This document shows, piece after piece, positions 1 through 6,936 of a stretch of DNA of 21,750 nt; positions within the stretch are counted from its first letter, which is position 1, and every line of letters begins with the position of its first letter. Made by a program: the position numbers and the translations under genes. The stretch comes from an uncultured Eubacteriales bacterium. GTDB lineage: Bacteria; Bacillota; Clostridia; Oscillospirales; Oscillospiraceae. The notes under the pieces are model-generated. The model did not search any database and was not told the DNA's origin. It saw only the letters and a list, made by a program, of their open reading frames with translations. The stretch lies in contig URDJ01000041.1 of the NCBI GenBank assembly GCA_900546615.1, positions 1 to 21,750 of the forward strand, written 5' to 3'.

Positions 1-22
1 GCAGGCGTTTCACCGCTTCCCG

Positions 23-332
23 GAGACTGCGGAGGAGATGACGACGCATTCGCATCGACGACGTCAGTCGATATTTATAATAAACGCCGCCCCTCCGGGG
101 CGGCCTCATCCTTGTTCCCCTCGTTCACGTCGGTCAACAACGCCGTAAAACCATTCGCACAAACCCCTCGGCCTCAAACGTCAGATAGGACGTACAACGC
201 ACGTGGGAGAGGCGGGTGGGACGCATCCAGTACGATGGGTGCTCCCAGCCCATATAAAAGCCGCTTTTCTTTGGGGCGCCACCCCGTTTCTTTGGGCAAG
301 GGCCAAAGAAATGGGGTGGCATTTTATATAAA
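23..332 (-). repeat. Dispersed repeat R1, left copy (inverted relative to the copy at 3533-3837)
   Basis: Read on the minus strand this unit contains, in order: an AT-rich edge (324-332); a near-perfect 18 bp stem-loop at 278-320 (one G-U pair); a segment with the CCCCAAAGAAAAGCGGCTTTT motif split around 261-277; a GCGTCCCACCCGCCTCTCC block near 200-225; a TGACGTTTG block near 175-185; a GC hairpin at 86-104 followed by T/A-rich DNA; and a tail containing ATCGACTGACGTCGTCGAT (52-72) and CATCTCCTCCGCAGTCTC (23-40). The same order occurs in the copy at 3533-3837. It begins about 12 bp past the spoIIIAE stop codon. No coding capacity is convincing: the 62-codon reading frame across it lacks a start in the other copies. 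Function unknown. Confidence 0.85.
83..104 (-). terminator. Terminator-like hairpin at the far end of repeat R1, downstream of spoIIIAE
   Basis: GCCGCCCC and GGGGCGGC arms (97-104 and 86-93) enclose a 3-nt loop. On the minus strand the stem is followed by GTTTATTATAAAT. It is the first T-followed hairpin downstream of spoIIIAE on that strand, about 240 bp past the stop, so it could end the spoIIIA transcript. The equivalent hairpin is conserved in the right R1 copy. Confidence 0.55.
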
Positions 333-344
333 CCGCCTCCACGT

Positions 345-1439
345 TCAGCCGCTGACGGCCCGGGTCACGGATATTATCGAGATGAACAGCATCAGCGCCG
401 CCGCGCCCACGATGCCCAGCACCATGCCGAACACCCCGCCCAGCTCGCCTATAAGCCCCGCTATCCGCTTGTCCGCAAAGGCCGAGCAGAGCGCCGCGGC
501 CGCCTTGTACAGCAGGTAGCGGAGCGCCGCGTACAAAAACGGCGCAAGGCAGACGCAGGCCGCCGCGATAAGTCCCAGCGCCCCGGCTGCGTTCCGCAGC
601 AGTCCCGCCCCGGCCACGACCGTTGAGGCCGCGTCCGAGATCATGCCGCCCACCACCGGCAGCGCCGTCGAGATCGCCGTCTTTGCCGCCTTCGACGCCA
701 CCGCGTCCGCCGCGCCAGTGACCGCCCCGCTTATCCCCAGCCAGGCGGTGAAGGCCGTCATGACCAGCGTCGTCAGCAGCGTCGTGAACCTCGTGATGAG
801 CTTCGACGCGCCCTCGAGCGCCGGGCTGTCCAGCGCGGCCGAGGCGGTCCTTATGCCTATGCTCACGTAGCACAGCGGCAGCAGCAGCCCCTGCGCCGCG
901 CCTATGAGCACGTCCATGCACAGGGCCGTGGCAGCGTACTTCGCCGCCGCGCTCGTCACCGCCCCGCCCGCCGCTGCCGCCGCCGTCAGGCAGGGCAGCA
1001 GCGCGTGTGAGAAGGCCGAAAGCTCCGATAGCGCCTCCCGCCCGGCCTCAATGCAGCCGCCCGCGTCTGAGAACGCCAGCGCCGACACCGCAAGGCAGCC
1101 CGCCAATCCCACGTACCGCGCCGCCGCGCCCTCCGCGAACGCGCCTGCCAGCGTGCAGATGAGCGCCACCGCGACGAGCTTCACCGCTGCCGCCGCCGCC
1201 TCCCGCCAGTACCCGCGCAGGCTCTCCCAGGCCGCGTCCAGCAGCTTCGAGAGCATGCCCTCCGGCTCGAGCGCATCCGTTATCCCGGCGTCGCCCAATA
1301 TCTCGCGCGCGGAGTCAGGCACGGCCTGCTCCGCCTCGGACATGTCCAGCGCCCCGTACAGCTCGTCCGCCGTGTCCGCAGCCAGCGCCGGGACCGTGAG
1401 CACGAGCACGGCGAATATCGCCGCGAGAGCACGCCTCAT
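345..1439 (-). CDS. spoIIIAE: Stage III sporulation protein AE (SpoIIIAE), multispanning membrane protein
   Basis: 364 aa (the B. subtilis protein is about 399). It starts with a signal peptide, MRRALAAIFAVLVLTVPALA, followed by a soluble acidic stretch and then a long series of Ala/Leu/Val-rich membrane segments to the C-terminus. In the family, SpoIIIAE is a polytopic inner-membrane part of the SpoIIIA-SpoIIQ channel joining mother cell and forespore, needed for late sigma-G activity. The ATG at 1439 is chosen because it follows GGAGGG by 6 nt, overlaps the spoIIIAD stop as ATGA, and starts the signal peptide; the open frame to 1601 runs in a second frame through spoIIIAD and is not real. 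It is the last spoIIIA gene visible: the stop at 345-347 is followed at once by repeat R1, not by spoIIIAF. Confidence 0.93.
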   Translation of the reverse strand: MRRALAAIFAVLVLTVPALAADTADELYGALDMSEAEQAVPDSAREILGDAGITDALEPEGMLSKLLDAAWESLRGYWREAAAAAVKLVAVALICTLAGAFAEGAAARYVGLAGCLAVSALAFSDAGGCIEAGREALSELSAFSHALLPCLTAAAAAGGAVTSAAAKYAATALCMDVLIGAAQGLLLPLCYVSIGIRTASAALDSPALEGASKLITRFTTLLTTLVMTAFTAWLGISGAVTGAADAVASKAAKTAISTALPVVGGMISDAASTVVAGAGLLRNAAGALGLIAAACVCLAPFLYAALRYLLYKAAAALCSAFADKRIAGLIGELGGVFGMVLGIVGAAALMLFISIISVTRAVSG

Positions 1440-1822
1440 ATCAGGCCCTCCACGGTATCGAGCAGGGCCGAGACCAGCGGCAGGGCACAGACCAGCGCCG
1501 CCGCAGCTCCCGCCAGCTCGACCGCCGAGGCCAGCTGGCTGCTGCCCGCGTCCTTGCAGGCCTCCGAGCCGAGCGCGCACACTATGCCTACCCCCACGCA
1601 CTTGACGATGGGCGCAAAAAGCGCCGGGGACAGCCCCGAAAGCTCCTGCGCGCGCTCCGCCGCCCCTGCTATGTCCGACGCAAGGCCCAGCACTGAGGCG
1701 AGTATCACCGCCGCCGCGCCCAGCCCGAGGCAGACGGACAGCTCCGCGTTCGACCGCCTGAGCAGCAGCGCCATGAGCGCCGCGCAGATCCCCGCCGCGA
1801 CCGCTTTTGCCGCCAGCTCCAT
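1436..1822 (-). CDS. spoIIIAD: Stage III sporulation protein AD (SpoIIIAD)
   Basis: 128 aa, nearly all hydrophobic, with about four membrane segments (roughly residues 5-21, 28-50, 68-88 and 97-122) and short polar turns. Length and hydropathy fit SpoIIIAD (about 133 aa in B. subtilis), an integral membrane member of the SpoIIIA-SpoIIQ feeding-tube complex. The start at 1822 lies one base beyond the spoIIIAC stop and the stop overlaps the spoIIIAE start by four bases, so the three genes are probably translationally coupled. The assignment rests on gene order as much as on sequence, since SpoIIIAD has few diagnostic residues. Confidence 0.92.
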   Translation of the reverse strand: MELAAKAVAAGICAALMALLLRRSNAELSVCLGLGAAAVILASVLGLASDIAGAAERAQELSGLSPALFAPIVKCVGVGIVCALGSEACKDAGSSQLASAVELAGAAAALVCALPLVSALLDTVEGLI

Positions 1823-1823
1823 C

Positions 1824-2018
1824 TCAGAACATGAACAGGCTCTTGATAAGCCCGAACAGCTCGCTTATTTTCTGCACGACCAGCACGAGCACGATGATGA
1901 GCCCCGTTATCGTCACCATGAGCGCCTGCTCCTCGCGCCCCGAGCGCGTGAGCAGTATGTTCAGCACCGCGACGAGTATGCCGACCGCCGCGACCTTGAA
2001 AATGAGTTCGACCTCCAT
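1824..2018 (-). CDS. spoIIIAC: Stage III sporulation protein AC (SpoIIIAC)
   Basis: 64 aa from the ATG at 2018 (MEVELIFKVAAVGILVAVLN...), two membrane helices joined by a short polar loop with TRSGREEQA, the typical SpoIIIAC pattern (about 68 aa in B. subtilis). SpoIIIAC is a small membrane component of the SpoIIIA channel. The start is ambiguous. A GTG three codons upstream (2027) has AAAGGA four bases before it, while the ATG lies 13 nt after the same AAAGGA; I prefer the ATG because homologues begin just before the VELIFK-like segment. It is separated by about 18 bp from spoIIIAB and by one base from spoIIIAD. Confidence 0.92.
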   Translation of the reverse strand: MEVELIFKVAAVGILVAVLNILLTRSGREEQALMVTITGLIIVLVLVVQKISELFGLIKSLFMF

Positions 2019-2036
2019 TTGCCGCACATCTTCCTT

Positions 2037-2540
2037 TCAGTAGAGGACTATCGCCAGTATCAGTCCGCCGCCCGCCGCGAGGCCGGCGCGGAGCCTGCCC
2101 ATGACGCGGGCCTCGTCCGCGGCGCGTATCGCCTCGCGGCGCAGCTCCGCTTCGCAGGCGGCTATCGCCGAGGCCTGCTGCTCCGCGCCGTAGCGCCCCA
2201 GGCTGCCGCCCAGATTCGTGAGCGAGACCCGGGCCGCCTCCGTCAGGTCGAGCAGGCCCAGCGCCCCGCGCCAGATCTCCGAAAACTCCGCGCCGCCCAG
2301 ATTCTCCAGGCCCGCGCAGACCGCCGCATAGAAGCCCCGCGCAGCCTCCGGGCCGTGCAGCGCGAGCCGCTCCGCCGCCTCCGGCATGGGCGCAAGCCGC
2401 GAGCATATCTCCGAGCTGAGCTGCTCCAGCCCCGAGGCGAGGTCCGAGATGAGCCGCGCCCGTTTTTTCAGCCGCAGGGCCTCAGACAGCCCCATGCCCG
2501 CAAAGGCCAGGGTCAAAAGCAGCGCGCCCAGAAGCTTCAT
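2037..2540 (-). CDS. spoIIIAB: Stage III sporulation protein AB (SpoIIIAB)
   Basis: 167 aa (B. subtilis about 171). It has a membrane helix at residues 1-18, a long helical soluble middle with Arg/Glu/Ala-rich segments, and a hydrophobic C-terminus (GLAAGGGLILAIVLY). This matches the SpoIIIAB/GspF-like architecture, with the soluble helical part resembling type II secretion platform proteins; it is thought to work with the SpoIIIAA ATPase. The ATG at 2540 overlaps the spoIIIAA stop as ATGA and has GGAGGAA about 9 nt upstream, supporting both the start and translational coupling. Confidence 0.92.
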   Translation of the reverse strand: MKLLGALLLTLAFAGMGLSEALRLKKRARLISDLASGLEQLSSEICSRLAPMPEAAERLALHGPEAARGFYAAVCAGLENLGGAEFSEIWRGALGLLDLTEAARVSLTNLGGSLGRYGAEQQASAIAACEAELRREAIRAADEARVMGRLRAGLAAGGGLILAIVLY

Positions 2541-3427
2541 CCGCCGAGTTCCTCCAATCTGTAGCGTCTTTGTCCGCCGCGGCGGTCGATGACGATCGCC
2601 GCCCTGAATATCGAGTCCTCCAGCAGGGGGCGGTAAACGGGGCGCGCGGCCAGCTCGCGCGCGCTGCCCGCGTGGGCGGTTGCGAGGAGCTTCACTCCGC
2701 AGCCCGTGGCCGAGCGCGCCGCCTCAACGTCGGCCGGGGTGGTTATCTCGTCCATCGCGAGCAGCTGCGGGGTCATGGCCCGGATGAGCATGGCGGCGGC
2801 CTCGGGCTTGGGCGCGCCGGTCATGACATCGGTGCAGGGGCCGACGTCAAACAGGGGCGCGCCGTCCCAGACGCCGGCGATCTCGGCCCGCTCGTCGATG
2901 AGTGAGACCCGCCTGCCGCCCTCGGAGGCCAGGCGCACAAGCTCGCGCAGGAGCGTGGTCTTGCCCGCGCCGGGAGGCGAGACGATGAGCGTGTCCGGCA
3001 GGCCCAGCTCGAGCAGGCGGGCATAGACCTCCCCGGCGCAGCCGCGGTGCTGGCGCGGGATGCGGATGCTCAGCGAGGACAGGCGGCGTATGGAGCGCAC
3101 GCCTCCCTCCCGCACGACCGTCTCGCCGCACAGTCCTACCCGGCAGCCGCCGCGGACGGTGACAAAGCCGGCGGCGACGCATTCGAGCGCTGTGTGCGCC
3201 GAGGCGCGGGTGGCGTTCTCGAGCACGGTGTCGAGGTCGTGCGGCTGCACCGCCCTGTCTCCAAAAGGGCTTTCGCCCTCGGCCAGCAGCAATGACGGGC
3301 GCCGGCCCGAGCGCAGGCGTATCTCCTCCGCCGAAGCACGCGCCGCGCCTGCGAGCGCAAGTGCAGCCTGTCTGATATCCAGCGGCAGCAGCGCCGCCGC
3401 GTTTTCAAAGCCCTCGTTGTCCCTCAT
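2537..3427 (-). CDS. spoIIIAA: Stage III sporulation protein AA (SpoIIIAA), secretion-type ATPase
   Basis: 296 aa (B. subtilis about 307). The Walker A is SPPGAGKTT (residues 149-157), the Walker B is LLAMDE (221-226), and TAHAG (249-253) forms the sensor-like segment, as in type II/IV secretion and pilus ATPases. The N-terminal half holds the EEIRLRSGRRP segment (34-43) typical of SpoIIIAA. It is the cytoplasmic motor of the SpoIIIA-SpoIIQ channel, acting in the mother cell. First gene of the operon. The ATG at 3427 has GGAGGGG only 15 nt upstream, and an in-frame stop (TAG) lies four codons before it, so no longer form is possible. Sigma-E control is expected from the family, but I see no convincing sigma-E promoter; the nearest partial match is CATAC (minus strand) at 3513-3517. 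Confidence 0.94.
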   Translation of the reverse strand: MRDNEGFENAAALLPLDIRQAALALAGAARASAEEIRLRSGRRPSLLLAEGESPFGDRAVQPHDLDTVLENATRASAHTALECVAAGFVTVRGGCRVGLCGETVVREGGVRSIRRLSSLSIRIPRQHRGCAGEVYARLLELGLPDTLIVSPPGAGKTTLLRELVRLASEGGRRVSLIDERAEIAGVWDGAPLFDVGPCTDVMTGAPKPEAAAMLIRAMTPQLLAMDEITTPADVEAARSATGCGVKLLATAHAGSARELAARPVYRPLLEDSIFRAAIVIDRRGGQRRYRLEELGG

Positions 3428-3532
3428 GTGGACAATCTATGTCCCCTCCGCCCAGCTTAGAACCTGCGCGCGGCGCGGTGTGGGCGTTCTACCTGACGGG
3501 ACGTGGATGCGCGTATGTGCGGTATCTGGCAG

Positions 3533-3837
3533 TTTATATTCCACCCCATTTCTTTGGCCCTTGCCCAAAGAAACGGGAGTGGAGCCCCAAAGAAAAGCGG
3601 CTTTTTTTGGGCGGCAGCACCCTTCGTACCGTGTGCGTCCCACCCGCCTCTCCCTCCGGCCCTCTACGCCTACATGACGTTTGGGCGCGGGAAGGTTATT
3701 TGCGTTTGAATATAAGGGGATGGCCGTCTCGGCTAACGATTGGGAATAAGGTAGCAGCCGCCCTTTGGGCGGCGTTTTATTACATTATCGACTGACGTCG
3801 TCGATGCGGCAAAGGTCCACATCTCCTCCGCAGTCTC
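3533..3837 (+). repeat. Dispersed repeat R1, right copy (inverted relative to 23-332)
   Basis: Plus-strand unit collinear with the left copy: an AT-rich edge (3533-3540); a stem-loop at 3541-3582 with the TTTCTTTGG / CCAAAGAAA core; the CCCCAAAGAAAAGCGGC motif; the GCGTCCCACCCGCCTCTCC block near 3635-3655; TGACGTTTGGGCG near 3674; a hairpin at 3757-3773; then ATCGACTGACGTCGTCGATGCG (3786-3807, itself an inverted repeat) and CATCTCCTCCGCAGTCTC (3820-3837). The central ~80 bp has diverged from the left copy, while the two ends and the hairpins are conserved. Its AT-rich edge faces the 5' side of spoIIIAA. No gene is present in 3428-3870. Confidence 0.85.
3757..3780 (+). terminator. Terminator-like hairpin inside repeat R1 (right copy)
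   Basis: A 7 bp stem GCCGCCC / GGGCGGC with a TTT loop is followed by GTTTTATTA. It would work on the plus strand, where no upstream gene is visible, so its presence is best explained as part of the repeat. Confidence 0.5.
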
Positions 3838-4150
3838 TGTGTTGCGCCGGATTCTACGCATACGCCAACCGTAGGGGCGGGGTTCCACCCCCGCCCGGCG
3901 TCACGGGCTTGCGCACGCCCATCGTAGGGCGCACCGACCCCGGTGCGCCGTTTGTAACGGTTTCACAGCCGTGTACGGTTTTTGCCCACCCGTAGGGGTC
4001 GGCGTCCCCGACGACCCGCCGCGCGCCGTATGGCGCGCGGGGCGCCGGCGTCAGCCGGCGTTGCGTGGTTTTGGCGTCATCCGAAACCGTCGCGTCCGGG
4101 CGGGGGTGGAACCCCGCCCCTACAGGTGGTGGTGCGTTTCCGTGGCCGTG

Positions 4151-4302
4151 TGCGGGCGGCGCATCGGGGTCGATGCGCCCTACGGGTGACGGTTTCGCGT
4201 TGGTTTTGGCCCCGTGCATATCGTTACAGAGGGTCGTCGAGGACGCCGACCCCTACGGGTGGGTTGTTGTTTTTGCCCAAAGCGTTGCCGTAGGGGCGGG
4301 GT
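4151..4302 (+). repeat. 152 bp perfect direct repeat, copy 1
   Basis: Bases 4151-4302 are identical, base for base on reading, to 4505-4656 (offset 354). The segment includes reverse class c and class b R2 hairpins and the start of a class a hairpin. The flanking DNA is also similar with some changes, indicating tandem duplication of a roughly 354-420 bp cassette. Confidence 0.9.
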
Positions 4303-4504
4303 TCCATCCCCCGCCCGGCGTCACGGGCTTGCGCACGCCCATCGTAGGGCGCACCGACCCCGGTGCGCCGTTTGTGACGGTGTTGCGGATGGTTGCGGTT
4401 TTTGCCCGACACCGGCGCGTGGGTTGGCGTTGTCCGAAACCGTCGCGTCCGGGCGGGGGTGGAACCCCGCCCCTATATGGGTTGGGTGCGCTGCCGTGGC
4501 CGCC

Positions 4505-4656
4505 TGCGGGCGGCGCATCGGGGTCGATGCGCCCTACGGGTGACGGTTTCGCGTTGGTTTTGGCCCCGTGCATATCGTTACAGAGGGTCGTCGAGGACGC
4601 CGACCCCTACGGGTGGGTTGTTGTTTTTGCCCAAAGCGTTGCCGTAGGGGCGGGGT
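4505..4656 (+). repeat. 152 bp perfect direct repeat, copy 2
   Basis: Identical to 4151-4302. The similarity ends abruptly at 4656, inside a class a hairpin that is cut short, and the following DNA (4657-4699) is unrelated. Confidence 0.9.
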
Positions 4657-4696
4657 CGAGGGCGGCCTGCGGGGCGGTTTCGTTGGGTTTTGGGCA

Positions 4697-4733
4697 TGGA
4701 AAAACGCCGCTCTTTTTGAGCGGCGTTTTTCAC
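4697..4733. terminator. Strong bidirectional rho-independent terminator after the ABC exporter operon
   Basis: A perfect 13 bp stem, AAAAACGCCGCTC (4700-4712) and GAGCGGCGTTTTT (4718-4730), encloses a 5-nt loop. T-runs are present in both directions. It lies 10 bp past the stop of the 731-aa ABC subunit on the minus strand and also insulates the exporter from the R2 block. Confidence 0.92.
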
Positions 4734-4740
4734 CTTTTCT

Positions 4741-6936
4741 TCAATCCAATATATGCTGTCCGGTATAGAGCATATAGTACCGGCCCTTTTCTGCCAGGAG
4801 GGCTTCGTGGTCGCCCTTCTCCTGTATCTCGCCGTGCTCTATGACCACGATGCAGTTGGAGTTGCGCACCGTCGAGAGCCTGTGGGCTATGACGAACACT
4901 GTGCGGCCTTCCATCAGCGCGTCCATGCCGCGCTCTATGTGCCGCTCGGTGCGCGTATCTATCGAGCTCGTCGCCTCGTCCAGCACCATCACCGGCGGGT
5001 CGGCCACCGCCGCCCGCGCTATCGCCAACAGCTGCCTCTGGCCCTGCGACAGGTTTGCGCCGTCGCCCGTCACCTGCGTGTTGTAGCCGTCCGGCAGTCT
5101 CCTGATGAAGCTGTGCGCGTTCGCGCTCTTTGCCGCCGCGATGCACTCCTCGTCCGTCGCGTCAAGCCGCCCGTACCGGATATTCTCCATCACCGTGCCC
5201 GTGAACAGGTGCGTATCCTGCAGCACCGAGCCGAGCGAGCGGCGCAGGTCATCCTTCCTTATGTCGCACACGTCGATGCCGTCGTAGGTTATCATGCCCG
5301 AATCTATCTCGTAGAAGCGGTTTATCAGGTTCGTTATCGTCGTCTTGCCCGCGCCCGTCGAGCCTACGAAGGCTATCTTCTGGCCGGGGTTTGCGTACAC
5401 GCTCACATGCTTGAGTATCGGCTTTTCCGGCACATACGAGAAGCACACGTCGTTCAGGCGCACAGCGCCCTTCAGCTCCGTCAGGCAGTAGTCCTCGCCC
5501 GGCACGTTCCTCACGCTGCCGCGTACGATGTGCAGCGTGCTGCTGCCCTCCCTGTCCGGGTACTTCCAGGCCCAGCGGTGCGACGCCAGCGCGGAGAGGT
5601 CCGTCACCTCGGTCAGGCCTCCGTCCTTTTCCGCGCGCACCCAGATGCCCTCCGGCGAGTCCTCGTTCGGCCGGAGCATCCTGAGGCTCCCGTCCGGCTC
5701 ATGCACCGCCTGGCCAAGTTCCACCGGCGAGCCGTCCGGCTCCACCATGACCGGCACCAGCGTCAGCCGCGAGCTGCGCGGCACCTTCCAGGCCCAGGTA
5801 TGCGGCCGGTCTGCTCCCGTGTGCTCCGTGATGGCCCCGTTCGCGTCCTTCTGCGCGCCCACCAGCGTCACCGTGCCGTTATCGACCTCCGGCTCCATGT
5901 CGATTATCTCGAATATCCGCTCCGCGCCCGCCAGCGCCGAGAGCAGCGACGTCATCTGCTGCGATACCTGGCTCATCGGCTGCGATATCTGCCGCCCGAA
6001 CTGCAGGTAGATCGCCAGGCCGCCCAGGTCCAGCATCCCGCCGAAGGCGAACAGCCCGCCCACGATGGCTGTCAGCGCGTAGCCGATATTCATGACGTTG
6101 CCCACGATGGGCATCATGGCCGTGGCGTAGAAGTTCGCGTCCTTCGCCACGCCGAAATACGCATCGTTCAGCTTGCCGAACTGCGTCCTTGCCGCGTCCT
6201 CGTGCGTGAAGGCCTTCACCACGCGCAGGCCCTCTATCATCTCCTGGATGTTGCCGTTCATCTCGCCCAGCGCCTTCTGCTGTTCCCGGTACAGCCTGCG
6301 GCTGCGCCCGCCTATGGTCCTGATGGCGAGGAAACTGCCCGCCAGCACCAGGAGCGTTATGAGAAACAGCGGCGGGCAGGTCACGATGAGGATGACCACG
6401 ATGCCCACAAACATCAGGCTCGAGGAGAATATCGACACTATGCTCTGCTCGAGCATCTGCTGCACATAGTCCGCGTCGTTTGAAAAACGGCTCATAAGCT
6501 CGCCGTGCGGGTTCTTGTCGAAGAAGGACAGCGGAAGCTCCTGCAGCTTGTCGAACAACTCGCCCCTGAGCCTGTTCGTGCCCCTGTGCGCCAGCTGGGC
6601 CATGATCGCCGACTGCGCATAGGTACAGGCCGCGCCCACAAGGAACACCACCGCCATCACCGCCAGCATCTTGCCGAGGTACATGAGCTTTTCATTGAGC
6701 GTGCCGTCGCCCACGAGGTCGTTGAGCACCGGCTTTATGAGATACGTCCCCGCAAGGCTCGCCAGCGAGCTCGCCGCCACGCAGACGAAAACAACGACAA
6801 GCAGCCACTTCTTCCCGCTTATATATTTCAGCAGGCGGAGCATCGTCCGCTTCGCGTCCTTCGGCTTCTGATAGCCGCCCCTGGCGCCCGGGCCGCCCCG
6901 GCCGGGGCCGCCGTGTCCGCCCCTGTTCTCAGCCAT
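4741..6936 (-). CDS. Heterodimeric ABC exporter, subunit with the consensus catalytic site and an enlarged linker insertion
   Basis: 731 aa. A basic Gly-rich N-terminus (1-25) precedes six membrane helices (about 40-320) and a nucleotide-binding domain from about 490. NBD motifs: Walker A GSTGAGKTT (525-533), Q-loop Q573, signature LSQGQ (629-633, second Gly-position changed), Walker B VMVLDE (649-654) with catalytic Glu654, and switch His685. Its Walker A/B and His are complete, while its signature is degenerate, the mirror image of its partner at 6929-8677; together they give one consensus and one degenerate ATP site, as in BmrC/BmrD-type exporters. Between membrane domain and NBD is an extra ~130 aa (about 352-488) with two WAWK motifs (381-384, 455-458). 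Probably exports a drug, peptide or lipid; the substrate cannot be inferred. Starts 8 bp inside the partner gene. Confidence 0.93.
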   Translation of the reverse strand: MAENRGGHGGPGRGGPGARGGYQKPKDAKRTMLRLLKYISGKKWLLVVVFVCVAASSLASLAGTYLIKPVLNDLVGDGTLNEKLMYLGKMLAVMAVVFLVGAACTYAQSAIMAQLAHRGTNRLRGELFDKLQELPLSFFDKNPHGELMSRFSNDADYVQQMLEQSIVSIFSSSLMFVGIVVILIVTCPPLFLITLLVLAGSFLAIRTIGGRSRRLYREQQKALGEMNGNIQEMIEGLRVVKAFTHEDAARTQFGKLNDAYFGVAKDANFYATAMMPIVGNVMNIGYALTAIVGGLFAFGGMLDLGGLAIYLQFGRQISQPMSQVSQQMTSLLSALAGAERIFEIIDMEPEVDNGTVTLVGAQKDANGAITEHTGADRPHTWAWKVPRSSRLTLVPVMVEPDGSPVELGQAVHEPDGSLRMLRPNEDSPEGIWVRAEKDGGLTEVTDLSALASHRWAWKYPDREGSSTLHIVRGSVRNVPGEDYCLTELKGAVRLNDVCFSYVPEKPILKHVSVYANPGQKIAFVGSTGAGKTTITNLINRFYEIDSGMITYDGIDVCDIRKDDLRRSLGSVLQDTHLFTGTVMENIRYGRLDATDEECIAAAKSANAHSFIRRLPDGYNTQVTGDGANLSQGQRQLLAIARAAVADPPVMVLDEATSSIDTRTERHIERGMDALMEGRTVFVIAHRLSTVRNSNCIVVIEHGEIQEKGDHEALLAEKGRYYMLYTGQHILD

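Larger units (their letters stand above)
3869..4656. repeat. Cluster 1 of hairpin repeats R2 (gene-free block 3838-4699)
   Basis: This stretch carries no gene; it is built of three classes of imperfect palindrome, each opening with (C)GTAGGG on one strand. Class a (GTAGGGGCGGGGTTCC plus complement): forward at 3871-3898, 4290-4318 and a truncated copy from 4644; reverse at 4096-4123 and 4449-4475. Class b (GTAGGGGTCGGCGTCC plus complement): forward 3991-4017; reverse 4231-4257 and 4585-4611. Class c (GTAGGGCGCACCGACC plus complement): forward 3923-3950 and 4343-4370; reverse 4157-4184 and 4511-4538. The order is a-c-b then a'-c'-b', then a-c then a'-c'-b'. An unrelated stem (GCGCGCC / GGCGCGC) sits at 4021-4038. 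Reading frames through the block (for example 4065-4844) are by-products of its high GC content. Confidence 0.85.

Noticed and set aside
134..322. 62-codon reading frame in R1 (begins MPPHFFGPCPKKR), partly shared with the frame at the right window edge
   Set aside because: The frame comes from the hairpin sequence itself. The copy at 3541 lacks the ATG and downstream frames diverge, so conservation is at the DNA/structure level, not protein.
1440..1601. 54-codon N-terminal extension of spoIIIAE
   Set aside because: It lies inside spoIIIAD in another frame; the internal ATG at 1439 has a ribosome site, the ATGA overlap and a signal peptide.
1..3850. The inverted-repeat-bounded spoIIIA block as a composite transposon
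   Set aside because: No transposase lies between the arms, there is no obvious target-site duplication, and R1 copies also occur singly elsewhere in the window.
3869..4656. R2 block as a CRISPR array or integron attC array
   Set aside because: The units are palindromes of three different classes in both orientations with irregular spacing; there is no constant repeat with unique spacers, no cas genes and no integrase or cassette genes.
4065..4844. 259-codon and other open frames through the R2 block
   Set aside because: They run through palindromic repeats and the terminator on GC-rich DNA; there is no ribosome site and no recognisable domain.
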